Part shown: positions 32,529 through 40,959 of the stretch, piece by piece
Layout: each line of letters begins with the position of its first letter
Numbering within the stretch: the first letter of the stretch is position 1
Assembly: GCF_027460265.1 (NCBI RefSeq)
Contig: NZ_JAPZBC010000001.1
Coordinates: forward strand, 5,436,001 to 5,500,000
From: Streptomyces sp. WMMC940
GTDB lineage: Bacteria; Actinomycetota; Actinomycetes; Streptomycetales; Streptomycetaceae
DNA length: 64,000 nt
Direction of reading: 5' to 3'
Translations under genes and position numbers: made by a program
The notes under the pieces: generated by a model
What the model was told of the DNA's origin: nothing
What the model saw: the letters and a program-made list of their open reading frames with translations, nothing else
Databases searched by the model: none

Positions 32529-33509
32529 TTACTTGGTGACCTTCGCGGCCTCAAGGACCTCGCCCATGCGCTTCTTGATGGCGGCAAGCTGGTCCTTGTT
32601 CTCCTCGATCAGCCGCTTCTGGACGGCCGACTCCTCCTTGAACCAGACCTCGATCAGACGGGTCTGCTCCTTGCAGTCGATGTCGTCCAGCGCGAGCTCG
32701 ATCGCGTTCTTGGTGGTGCCGTCGCCGTCGGCGTAGCCCTGCTCCATCGCCCGGTACGGATCGGCAGCCTTGCGGCCCTTGTCCTTCATGCAGGCCGACC
32801 AGCTCTTGAGAGCCTTCTCGACCGGCTTCAGCGGCCGGGACTCGGAGAGGCTTGTCGAGGCGAGCCCGGAGACAAAGCCCGCATCCTCCTCGTTCACCTT
32901 GAGCCGCCGCTTCGACCAGCCGGCGCAGCCGCCCTCGTGCAGCTTCTTTCCGTTGTGCTCAGCGCGCGCGGGCTCCGGGACCCTGCCGAAATGGCCGTCG
33001 CTGACCTTGGCGCCCTTGGGCGGGGCGAACTCGGGCTTCTTCCGCCCGGTCAGGACCTCCACCTCGATGCCTGAAAGCCCCTCCTCGACGGATTCGAGGC
33101 TCCGGGTCAGCTCCTTCGGCAGCCCGTACCCGTACTTCTGTGCCTGTGCGCGGTCACTGAGGCCGTAACGCCGCTCGATCGAGACGGCGTTGCTGTGGGG
33201 CGGCGGGTTCGCGCCGGGACGCGGCAGATCGACGGTCAGCCCGTACTCAGACATGCACCGCATCTGCAGGGTGCGCAGCGCGGTGTCGACGGCGACCTGA
33301 TCCGCGTAGGAGGGCAGGTAAGCCTCGAGCGGCAGCTCCAGGCCCTTGACCAGTCCGGAAGTAGGCACCTCGGCAGGCCAGTTGGTTCGGTCGATCGGGG
33401 CCTTGTCCTTCGCCGAGTCGGAGGCTGATCCGGACGAGGAGCAGGCACCGAGCGAGATTGCCGCGAGCATGACAGTGGTGGCGACGGTCGTTCGCCTGAG
33501 GACGTGCAT
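32529..33509 (-). CDS. lipoprotein, long type
   Basis: A 326-residue lipoprotein: signal peptide ending LAAISLGAC (lipobox LGAC) then a Ser-rich linker. The body is mostly helical with spaced cysteines (MRCMSEYG, GGCAGW, WSACMKDKG, DDIDCKEQ). ATG 33509 follows GAAGGAA. It resembles the lipoprotein at 37667-38593 in order and spacing of cysteine motifs, so the two are paralogues. It ends 18 bases before the start of the large secreted protein and is probably cotranscribed. Confidence 0.8.
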   Translation of the reverse strand: MHVLRRTTVATTVMLAAISLGACSSSGSASDSAKDKAPIDRTNWPAEVPTSGLVKGLELPLEAYLPSYADQVAVDTALRTLQMRCMSEYGLTVDLPRPGANPPPHSNAVSIERRYGLSDRAQAQKYGYGLPKELTRSLESVEEGLSGIEVEVLTGRKKPEFAPPKGAKVSDGHFGRVPEPARAEHNGKKLHEGGCAGWSKRRLKVNEEDAGFVSGLASTSLSESRPLKPVEKALKSWSACMKDKGRKAADPYRAMEQGYADGDGTTKNAIELALDDIDCKEQTRLIEVWFKEESAVQKRLIEENKDQLAAIKKRMGEVLEAAKVTK

Positions 33510-33578
33510 GAGTTTTCCTTCTCTACGTGACGTGAGGTGGTCCACGTGCGTGGCGCATGCCGGCCGCGCTCCTTACGC

Positions 33579-34847
33579 TCAGCGGCGCAGCGCCTCTACC
33601 GGCGTGATGCGGGAAGCTCTCCAAGCCGGATACAGGCCGGCCAGCAGACCAGTCGCCAGGCCGATGGCGGGCGCGGTTGTCACCGTCATGGAATGGATGA
33701 CGGGCGTCCAGTCCCGGGCGATCGCGACTCCAACAACAGTCAGCGTGCCAAGGGAGGTACCAACGAGGCCACCCAGAGCCCCCAAGGTCGCGGATTCCGT
33801 GAGGAACTGAACGGTGATGTGCCTGCTGCGTGCCCCCAACGCGCGACGCAGCCCGATCTCACTCGTGCGTTCCAGCACCGCCACGAGTGTCGTGTTGGCG
33901 ATGCCCACCGCTCCGATGAAGAGGCAGATCGCAGCGAGGAGGAGGAAGAGCTGGTCCAGGTCACTCGTGACCTTCGTACGCAGTGTTCTGGGATCGGGCG
34001 GTGCGATGGCATTGAAGTACTGCGGGTGAGCTGGGTCGAGAGCCACTGCCGACTCCTCAGCGACCTGCGTGGCCGCACCAAGGCGCGTCGATATCAGCAT
34101 CCTGGCGCCCTCTTTCGGTGGCCCCCAGAGGCGTTGAGCAGTTGACCTCGGAACCACGATGGATAGCAGGAGGTCTGGCTTTCGTTCGACGTCGTCGATG
34201 ACACCGATCACGGTGAAAGCCTCATCGCCGATGAAGACCGCGGGGTGTGCTTCGACGGTGGAGATGCCCAGCCGGGACGCGACCCCGGATCCGAGGACCG
34301 CGACGCGCTGCAGGGTTCGGTCGTGCCACCGGTCGAAGATCCTGCCCTGACCCACTGACGGGCCCGCAGCGTTGAGGACTCCAGATGAAGCGGCCACGAC
34401 TTGGACGTCGTCTCCGGTGCGGGAGCCGCCAACGGGTGCGGAGCGAACAGTGTCGGTGTCCGACAGGTGAACGGGCCAGTACACGCCCGCGTGCTCGACT
34501 CCGTTGAGTCGTTCGACTCGCTGGTCCGAGTCGTCGGGAAAGCCCAGTTCGACGAACGGGTTCTGATCGTGAGCAATGTCCTCGACGGCTACTTCCGTCG
34601 CGCTCAGGGCGTTGAACCGCTCGTCGATCTGAGACGAGGCTGTCGCGGTCAGTCCGAGTACGGCCACGAAGGTGCCCACGCCCAAGACGGTTCCCACGGA
34701 TGTCAACACTGAACGCGTGGGGCGCTGCAGCATCCCGGCAACGGACTCCGCCAGCAGGTCTCTGGCCGACAGACGGGTGATGGGCAGGATCCAGGGCATA
34801 CGAGAGTCCTGCCGCACCCAGAAGCGTGCCACCTGACGGCGCTTCAT
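33579..34847 (-). CDS. MacB/FtsX-type ABC transporter permease
   Basis: A 422-residue permease. TM1 near residues 48-70 (VLTSVGTVLGVGTFVAVLGL), a large extracytoplasmic domain (MacB_PCD) to about 300, then three TM segments (LFLLLAAICLFIGAVGIANT, LGALGGLVGTSLGTLTVVGV, APAIGLATGLLAGLYPAWRA) of the FtsX core, ending in the family's ITPVEALRR. MacB systems use mechanotransmission to push substrates out of the envelope. ATG overlaps the ATPase stop. Confidence 0.88.
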   Translation of the reverse strand: MKRRQVARFWVRQDSRMPWILPITRLSARDLLAESVAGMLQRPTRSVLTSVGTVLGVGTFVAVLGLTATASSQIDERFNALSATEVAVEDIAHDQNPFVELGFPDDSDQRVERLNGVEHAGVYWPVHLSDTDTVRSAPVGGSRTGDDVQVVAASSGVLNAAGPSVGQGRIFDRWHDRTLQRVAVLGSGVASRLGISTVEAHPAVFIGDEAFTVIGVIDDVERKPDLLLSIVVPRSTAQRLWGPPKEGARMLISTRLGAATQVAEESAVALDPAHPQYFNAIAPPDPRTLRTKVTSDLDQLFLLLAAICLFIGAVGIANTTLVAVLERTSEIGLRRALGARSRHITVQFLTESATLGALGGLVGTSLGTLTVVGVAIARDWTPVIHSMTVTTAPAIGLATGLLAGLYPAWRASRITPVEALRR

Positions 34848-35545
34848 ATATGAGTTCCCTCGGTCAACTCACCGTCGCGGATGGTGATAGTTCGTTCGCC
34901 CGTTGCGGCCACCGTGGGATCGTGGGTGATGACTACCACGGTCATGCCGTCCGCGTGCAGCGTTCGCAACAATTCGAGGATGGAGAGCGCGGTGGACGTG
35001 TCGAGATTGCCCGTGGGCTCGTCGCAGAGGAGAAGGGACGGCTGCCCGACCAAAGCCCGGGCGATGGCGACCCGCTGACGCTCCCCGCCCGACAGGGTCG
35101 ACGGCAGGGCGTCGACCCGGTGTGCCAGGCCGACGCGCGCGAGCGTTTCCTTGGCCTTTTGCCCTCGCTCCCTACGGCTCGTGCCACGGTAGACGAGCGC
35201 CAACGCCACGTTCTCCCAGGCCGGACGGTGGGGTAGAAGGTGGAACGACTGGAAGACGAAGCCGAGGCGATGACCGCGCAGAGCGGTCCGTTCGCTGTCG
35301 CGTAGTCGTCCTGTGTCGAGTCCGTCCAGCCAGAGTGTGCCCTGTGTGGGCGTGTCCAGAAGGCCGATTATGTTGAGCAATGTCGATTTCCCGGCGCCGG
35401 ACGGCCCCACCACCGTGACGAACTCGCCCCGACGGACGACCAGGTCGCAGGGCCGCAAGGCCGTCACGGGCGGGGGGCCGTCGTATGTCAAGCCGGCCCC
35501 CACCAGGTGAATCACCGGCGGCTGCGTTTCCTCCGCGCGGGTCAC
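34844..35545 (-). CDS. ABC transporter ATP-binding protein (MacB/LolD type)
   Basis: A 233-residue ATPase: Walker A GPSGAGKST at 47-55, Q-loop in FVFQSFHLLP, signature LSGGERQRVAIARAL, Walker B LLLCDEPTGNLD, and the switch histidine in VVVITHD. It energises the adjoining permease. GTG 35545 overlaps the adaptor stop and its own stop overlaps the permease ATG, so adaptor, ATPase and permease are translationally coupled. Confidence 0.92.
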   Translation of the reverse strand: MTRAEETQPPVIHLVGAGLTYDGPPPVTALRPCDLVVRRGEFVTVVGPSGAGKSTLLNIIGLLDTPTQGTLWLDGLDTGRLRDSERTALRGHRLGFVFQSFHLLPHRPAWENVALALVYRGTSRRERGQKAKETLARVGLAHRVDALPSTLSGGERQRVAIARALVGQPSLLLCDEPTGNLDTSTALSILELLRTLHADGMTVVVITHDPTVAATGERTITIRDGELTEGTHI

Positions 35546-37011
35546 TGGGGCATCGCTTGGGTAGGCGGAAGGTTGCGAGCGCCGATCACGACTCGCTCGC
35601 CTTGGGCCAATCGGTGGCCAGCGGTCGGACGGACCTCGACATGCCCGTCCCCGGTGGTTCCAGTCGTGACCGGGATCTTCCGGGCAGCACCAGCCGCAGC
35701 CATCACGGTCACCGATGTACTCCCGTCCACGCCCGCCGTGATGGCGGATACGGGTACCACGAGCACTTTCCCCTTGGTGGAAGCCGCGTGTACGGTCAGC
35801 CGCACATCCTGACCCGCCAACTCTGATGGCAATTCCTTCGTGGGCTTGACGACCACGAGATACCCGCTCGGGGCTTCTGGACCGCTTGGCGGCCCATCGG
35901 GGGCATTGGGCTGTTCCTGCTGCACGGTGTCGGAGACCGACGCGACGGAGGCAGAGGCGGTAAGGCCAGTGACCTCCGAAAGAATTTGCACCTGCATGCC
36001 TGGTCTCACCAGGCCCTTCTGATGGGACTGTAGGTAGCCGTTGACGACCAGCTTCCCAGCGGACACGGTGAGGATCTTGCCGGTGACCACGGCGCCGACC
36101 TTGGCGTTGACAATGTCGACCCGTGCGGGGAAGCCTGCGAGGAAGACGACCTCGGACGCGGGGAGCATCGGGCCGTTCGCAGCCTGCGCGTCGACCAGCC
36201 CCTCGCGCGCCTGGCGGAGGTCTTCCCGAGCTCGCTGAACCAGCCGGGCCGATGGGGAGGCCGCTTGCCCAGAATCAGGATTCGCTGAAACCTCGGTCTT
36301 GTCCGTGGCCCCGGGGCGGGGTGGCTGCCCCGTCCCGACTGCAGGAGAGGCGACCAGAGCCTGCGCGTCCTCCAGCGCCCGCTCCGCCTGGGTCACCGCT
36401 TCCCGCGCCGATTCGACTTCCGCCTCCCCCTCGGTATTGGCGGGCAGCGGATCGTATCCGAGGGATGCGTAGAGCGCGGAGAGAGCGGTCTTCGTGCCAG
36501 CGCCGAAATGTCCTTCTCGGTCCGTACCTGGGCGATGACCTATTCGCTGTAGAGCGGTCTGCAGTTGTGCGACATCGTCCCCGTCCATGCCAGGCTTGAG
36601 GTCTCTGTACACCGGAAGGCGTCCAGGCAGGGCGAAGACCGGACGACCCGAGACCTCCAACAGGATCCGACCGGCTTCGAATCGATTACCAGCTTTGACA
36701 AGTAGCTTGGTGACGACGGAGGTAGACGCTTCCGCCGATGATCCCGCAGGCGCCACCTCTACCGAGTGCTCGGCCGTCACCGCGCCACGGAGAATCACCG
36801 AGTCGGTGAGAACCCGGTACTCCACAGGCGCGGTGATCACGCTGGCGGGCGGCGCTGCCGACTCGACCGCGGCCTGTGCCGGCGACTTGACGATCTGAGC
36901 AGCTGCAAAGCCCGCCCCGGAGACAAGTACCGCCCCCACGGCGACGCCGACGACCCATCGGTGTCGGCGCCGAGTACCGGTGGCCGACATCTGTCTTTCG
37001 TTCGCAGGCAC
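35542..37011 (-). CDS. efflux periplasmic-adaptor-like protein with peptidoglycan-binding domain
   Basis: A 489-residue membrane-anchored adaptor. TM/signal anchor near residues 17-40 (WVVGVAVGAVLVSGAGFAAA). A barrel-like start (VILRGAVTAEHSVEV) and lipoyl-like VVTKLLVKAGNRFEAGRILL come next. Residues about 130-185 are a PG_binding_1 domain (DGDDVAQLQTALQRIGHRPG, GTKTALSALYASLGY). A predicted coiled hairpin and beta-barrel C-terminal part follow. This fusion is usual in Gram-positive MacA-type partners. GTG 37011 follows AAGGGGG; ATG 36990 is possible. Confidence 0.82.
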   Translation of the reverse strand: MPANERQMSATGTRRRHRWVVGVAVGAVLVSGAGFAAAQIVKSPAQAAVESAAPPASVITAPVEYRVLTDSVILRGAVTAEHSVEVAPAGSSAEASTSVVTKLLVKAGNRFEAGRILLEVSGRPVFALPGRLPVYRDLKPGMDGDDVAQLQTALQRIGHRPGTDREGHFGAGTKTALSALYASLGYDPLPANTEGEAEVESAREAVTQAERALEDAQALVASPAVGTGQPPRPGATDKTEVSANPDSGQAASPSARLVQRAREDLRQAREGLVDAQAANGPMLPASEVVFLAGFPARVDIVNAKVGAVVTGKILTVSAGKLVVNGYLQSHQKGLVRPGMQVQILSEVTGLTASASVASVSDTVQQEQPNAPDGPPSGPEAPSGYLVVVKPTKELPSELAGQDVRLTVHAASTKGKVLVVPVSAITAGVDGSTSVTVMAAAGAARKIPVTTGTTGDGHVEVRPTAGHRLAQGERVVIGARNLPPTQAMPQ

Positions 37012-37265
37012 CTTGCATTCCCCCTTACGTTTCGCCTGCCGTGGCATAATCCGCTCACCACCGGGCTGGAACAGGGTGCACCTGCGATGAGACCCGGCAG
37101 CACTCGCCCGTTCCCTATCGGGCTCCAACTGCCTGCGAGACCCCGCAGCGACGCCCCTGATACAGGTCGGCCAGAGCCCGTGATGAATTGACCGCGCCAT
37201 GGCTGTGCGCGCAACGCGACTGTCGTTAGATCGATGTATCCGAGGCGCCAAGCGACCGGCACACG

Positions 37266-37670
37266 TCAGCGAGCCAGCTCCGGATGCCGAGCCATCCAAT
37301 CGTCAAGTGCAGAAACCGCCGCAAGAATAGCCGCCTTGGAGTGATTCAGGTCAGTACCATTTTCCTGAACCGCGTCCTCCGTATCGCGAATTATTTTGAT
37401 CGGCTTGCCAAATTCGGTCCCAGCGGATTCCATGGAACTCCGCAAATCTTTGAGTGTCGCAAGTGTGTGGTCCAGGTAATCTGAGCAGTCACCCTTTCCG
37501 CACCCGGAGTACTTAGTAGCCTGAACCCGCGCCCACACGTCCCGGACAGGTTCAGCTGATGAGGCGACAGTGCTTGCCTCCGGACGCGACACTGAAGAGT
37601 CCGTGGTGCAGCCAGCCGTAATCAACACTGCCGCAAGAAGTGCAACCCGAAAAATGGGTGTCCATTTCAT
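37266..37670 (-). CDS. small lipoprotein
   Basis: A 134-residue lipoprotein: hydrophobic VALLAAVLITAGC with lipobox ITAGC, then a helical body with one CGKGDC motif. Codon use is clearly less GC-rich than in flanking genes. Its ATG overlaps the stop of the upstream lipoprotein. The 254-bp gap to the exporter operon (37012-37265) shows no gene and probably holds that operon's promoter. Confidence 0.75.
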   Translation of the reverse strand: MKWTPIFRVALLAAVLITAGCTTDSSVSRPEASTVASSAEPVRDVWARVQATKYSGCGKGDCSDYLDHTLATLKDLRSSMESAGTEFGKPIKIIRDTEDAVQENGTDLNHSKAAILAAVSALDDWMARHPELAR

Positions 37671-38593
37671 CGCATTTCTCCAGTGAGAACCCTCTCAGCG
37701 TTTCGTACGCGCACGCTAAGATTTCCCTTTATTCGACCAAGACGTAGCTGGTTCTTTTCAATCAAGACCGACTGGTAAGCCATTTCGACGGTAGACCAAA
37801 CGCCAATGATATTGTTCTGACTCTTGCATCGAACGTCGGCAGAGGCCGTAGCCTTTTCTAGCAGGCTTGCTGCAGCATCGGTTGCGAATTTCGGATCTGA
37901 CAATACGGCAGGCGGGTCGCGGTAGACGAATCCAGCGGACTTCATGCAGGCGCTCCACTTTTTGAAAACCTGCATGACGCGGCTATCGTTCTTGGTGCGC
38001 TCGCTAGCCTCTGCTATAAGCTCTTCGACGAGCCAACGATCTTGTTCCTCCAAGCCGGCCCCCGACTCTAGCTTCTTTACAGCTTCTCCAGCACACCCGT
38101 TGTTCGGCACCTTCCTTCCGCTATGAGTCTGGACTTCTCCCGTCAAAACCGATGCGGCCGCTTCCGTGAGCTGGCGATCCTGCGCGGATCCCTGTTCGGC
38201 TGAACCTGTACCTGAGCTGATGGGAGCGTGGTAGCCATAGACTTGAGCGGTGTTTGCATCGGTAACCCCGTACAAGCGCGCGTGCGTAATCGTCACAGGC
38301 TTGGGAGGCGTGGGGTCCGTATATTCGAATCCAAACCGCGCCATGCAGGAGCTCCTGAGGATCCGGAGCGCGGATCCGATTGCCCGCCGATCCTCGTTTG
38401 CAGTATCGATGCGATAAGCGTCGAGTGGGAATCTGATCTTGTCAGAGTGCTCGATGTGCGGGATAGATGCGATTTGAGGTTCAGGGAAGCCGTCCGAGCC
38501 ACCATCCTGTTCTGAAGATTTTCCTGTCGAGCAGGAGGCAAGGTTCAAGAGCAGCGCTGAAATTCCAATGGCTATCGGGGCTCTACTTCGCAT
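37667..38593 (-). CDS. lipoprotein, paralogue of the 32529 gene
   Basis: A 308-residue lipoprotein with lipobox LASC. As in the 326-residue lipoprotein, it has SSCMARFGFEY, an NNGCAG motif, KKWSACMKSAGF and a late DVRCKSQNN, in the same order and spacing. The codon use is AT-rich for the window, suggesting separate origin. It lies upstream of the small lipoprotein in one coupled unit. Confidence 0.75.
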   Translation of the reverse strand: MRSRAPIAIGISALLLNLASCSTGKSSEQDGGSDGFPEPQIASIPHIEHSDKIRFPLDAYRIDTANEDRRAIGSALRILRSSCMARFGFEYTDPTPPKPVTITHARLYGVTDANTAQVYGYHAPISSGTGSAEQGSAQDRQLTEAAASVLTGEVQTHSGRKVPNNGCAGEAVKKLESGAGLEEQDRWLVEELIAEASERTKNDSRVMQVFKKWSACMKSAGFVYRDPPAVLSDPKFATDAAASLLEKATASADVRCKSQNNIIGVWSTVEMAYQSVLIEKNQLRLGRIKGNLSVRVRNAERVLTGEMR

Positions 38594-38614
38594 TCCATCC
38601 TCACCGTTGGGAAT

Positions 38615-38654
38615 GCGGGCGGCTTCGGCCGTAAGCTGCGACGAAGCCGCCCGC
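38615..38654. terminator. terminator of the I36-like gene
   Basis: GCGGGCGGCTTCG at 38615-38627 pairs perfectly with CGAAGCCGCCCGC at 38642-38654, just after the stop of the secreted I36-like gene. Confidence 0.8.
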
Positions 38655-38658
38655 GATC

Positions 38659-39072
38659 TTACGTGCCGTAGGGGCGATGACTATGGGAACTGATGGCGTT
38701 CTTGTACGCGCCGGGCAGTTCACTTACGCAGCAGTTCGGGTCACCGGAGGCGAGAAGCGTAAAGGCCCAACCGGTCCAGTTGTAGTACTGCCACCCGATC
38801 GCGTTGTATCCAGGGTTACGGTTCTTGCCGCTGGCTATATTGTTGTTGATCTGGCCGCCCGTTCCGTGAAATGTGTCGTTCTGATCGTACCTGGCATCCG
38901 CCTGCGTGAAATCTGCCACCCCACCGCGGTAACCCGAGTTGTAATACCAGCAGATTTCGTAGGTTTCGCATACGCCGTTGTCGGCCGTCGCGGCAGACGC
39001 CGGTGTCGCAGTGCTCAAACATGCTGCGATACTTACCGCAGCGACAGAAAGGGCAGTTTTGAAAGTCTTCAA
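38659..39072 (-). CDS. secreted protein of the peptidase-inhibitor I36 type
   Basis: A 137-residue exported protein: signal peptide ending ATPASA near residue 27, then about 110 residues with CETYEICWYYNSGYRGGVAD, the Cys/aromatic pattern of the I36/SMPI beta-gamma-crystallin-like fold. Late CC at NCCVSEL. I36 members inhibit metalloproteases, but many homologues have no tested activity. TTG 39072 follows GAGGA. AT-richer codon use than the window average. Confidence 0.65.
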   Translation of the reverse strand: MKTFKTALSVAAVSIAACLSTATPASAATADNGVCETYEICWYYNSGYRGGVADFTQADARYDQNDTFHGTGGQINNNIASGKNRNPGYNAIGWQYYNWTGWAFTLLASGDPNCCVSELPGAYKNAISSHSHRPYGT

Positions 39073-39264
39073 GTTGTGTTCCTCGGGTCGTAGGAGATGC
39101 GAACAGAAAGACCAGTGAAGCGGTGGATCAGCTCGACTGACCGGGCGGAAAACGTGCCCCATGCATAAAATCAGTCGACCGCCTGCGGAGCAAGAACATT
39201 TCAGGACTTCCGAGGCCGCAGGACGACAGGAAAAGAGGGCCTGAGTGGGATCTGGCGCATTACG

Positions 39265-39474
39265 CCGAAAGTGAGCTTCAGTCGGCGCATGCGTGAGGTC
39301 CTCCCAGCTGGGCAGAGCCATGCGAGATGGCAAGTAGCCAGCCCCAGGACGACGCGGTCGCCACGGCTAGGAAGTCGGTGACCGTCCACTACTTGCAAAG
39401 CCGCGACCACTACCACGATGCCTAGCGACGTGACAACAAGTGCGCCCAAGGCTCCCAAGGCAGTTGGACTCGGC
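39265..39474 (-). pseudogene. remnant of a MacB/FtsX-type permease C-terminus
   Basis: Reads PTALGALGALVVTSLGIVVV followed by GLATCHLAWLCPAGRTSRM. This aligns with LGALGGLVGTSLGTLTVVG and GLATGLLAGLYPAWRASRI of the intact permease at 33579-34847. Only the last TM segments are left, with no start or upstream exporter genes. It looks like a leftover of a second copy or a related exporter. Confidence 0.5.
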
Positions 39475-40393
39475 GGACCGTGTCGTGATTGGCATGCTCC
39501 GTGCGCCGAGAGGCCGCGCAGACCGACCTCACCGGTCGCTTCTACACCGTCCCATCGGAACGGTGATCCCCCTACGTGGCGCTGGAAGGAGCGCTCATCA
39601 TGAGTAGCGACGACGCCGACGAGACAACGCCGCCTGAGCTCATGAGCACTGGTCAGACCCCCATCCATACACACAAGTTCACGCTCAAGGCTCATGACCG
39701 GAGGTCGACCGGTCGAGCTCCCAGAGCTCTGTCTGCGACGCCGTTGAATCGAGGGGAGGTGCGTACGCACTATGGCAAATCGGCTACGTGAACACGCCTG
39801 GTAGAGCGGTGCGGTGCGGCCCCTCATGCCCCCCTGGCCGGACCAACATCGTGGGTTCACTCTACGCAATAAGTATTCACGTGACGAATAGCGTTACCTG
39901 CTGGAGATCAAACGGAGATCCTGCGGAGACCCACCTCCCAACATCGCATGCCTCGCCGGGACCCTGGCCTGACCAAAATGCACACCGGGCCGACGGTCGA
40001 TCCCAGTCTCGGGCTCGGACGCTACGTCAAGTCCGTTTGCGGCGTCGACGACGGACTCATTGTGAAGTGGATGTTGCCGCCGTGCCACTCGGCTCAGCTG
40101 GATCAACCGGCTCGGCCTCGCCTACGAGGTACGCGGCCCCGACATCATCGCCGCGCTCGGCCTCAGCACCTGCGGGGAGATACGCCCGTCCGCAATGGGA
40201 CTGGGTCCCGGATGTAGTCGAAGTTCGGGGTGGAGCTTGCGGGCGTGGTCGATGGCATTGGGGTCGGTGACGAGGCGGAACGTGGCAGCCGTAACTGAAA
40301 CGCGGTCATAGCCACGCAGCACTCCCCACTTGGATCTCGCCGAGCTGGCTGGTTCACATTCATAGGTTGCACCAGAGCCCCTGCTGGGTGAAG
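39475..40393. other. gene-poor, AT-richer region with short coding-like scraps
   Basis: No reading frame has both a ribosome site and coherent codon use. Scraps that look formerly coding are a rightward SWINRLGLAYEVRGPDIIAALG near 40092-40160 and a leftward GYDRVSVTAATFRLVTDPNA near 40230-40315; I recognise neither. The boundary with GC-rich DNA at about 40.35 kb is abrupt. Confidence 0.5.
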
Positions 40394-40954
40394 TCAGGCG
40401 CCCTTACACACCCAGGCGCTGCCGGTCTGGCGGTACTCCTCCACGGGAATCGGGTCGACCCCAGTCCTCATGCGGGCGGTGTACAGCAGCCCGTCGAGGT
40501 GGTCGATCTCGTGGTGGACGAGGCGGGCGAGGCCGCGGTCGTACTCGGTGGTCACGGTCTCACCGCTCAGGGCAGTGGTCTCCACGGTGATGTCCAGGGG
40601 GCGGGGGACGAGGCCGCGGACGTCGAAGAAGCTCAGGCAGCCTTCGTACTGCTCGTCCAGCTCGGCGGAGCGGTCGGTGATCTTCGGGTTGAGCAGGATG
40701 ATGGCGGGCGCGTCGCCGGACGGCTGGACGACGGCAGCGGTGCGGCCGATGCCGATCTGCGGGGCGGCGATGCCCATGCCCTTGGCGAAGGGGTGGACCT
40801 GGCCGATCCGTTCCATCGCGGCGAGCAGCTCGTCGGTGATGCGTTCGGCCTCGTCGCGTTCGGCGGGCAGGTCGAAGGCGCGGGCCGGTTCGGCGAGGAT
40901 GCCGGCGCCGTGTTGGACGACGCCGAGGTCCCGCATCTGCTGGCTGGGCCGCAC
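40394..40954 (-). CDS. def: peptide deformylase
   Basis: A 186-residue deformylase with all three signature motifs: GMGIAAPQIG near 58-67, EGCLS near 103-107 (metal-binding Cys), and HEIDH near 147-151 (metal-binding His pair and catalytic Glu). It removes N-formyl from nascent peptides. Being an extra copy beside a regulator and glycosyltransferases, it may serve resistance to a deformylase inhibitor or processing of a formylated product, which is inference. GTG 40954 lies 6 bases after the upstream gene's stop. Confidence 0.88.
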   Translation of the reverse strand: MRPSQQMRDLGVVQHGAGILAEPARAFDLPAERDEAERITDELLAAMERIGQVHPFAKGMGIAAPQIGIGRTAAVVQPSGDAPAIILLNPKITDRSAELDEQYEGCLSFFDVRGLVPRPLDITVETTALSGETVTTEYDRGLARLVHHEIDHLDGLLYTARMRTGVDPIPVEEYRQTGSAWVCKGA

Positions 40955-40959
40955 GTCAA

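Noticed and set aside
38659..39072. Lactococcin-972-type bacteriocin
   Set aside because: Size and signal peptide fit, but the Cys/aromatic pattern matches the I36 inhibitor fold better and the lactococcin-972 signature is absent.
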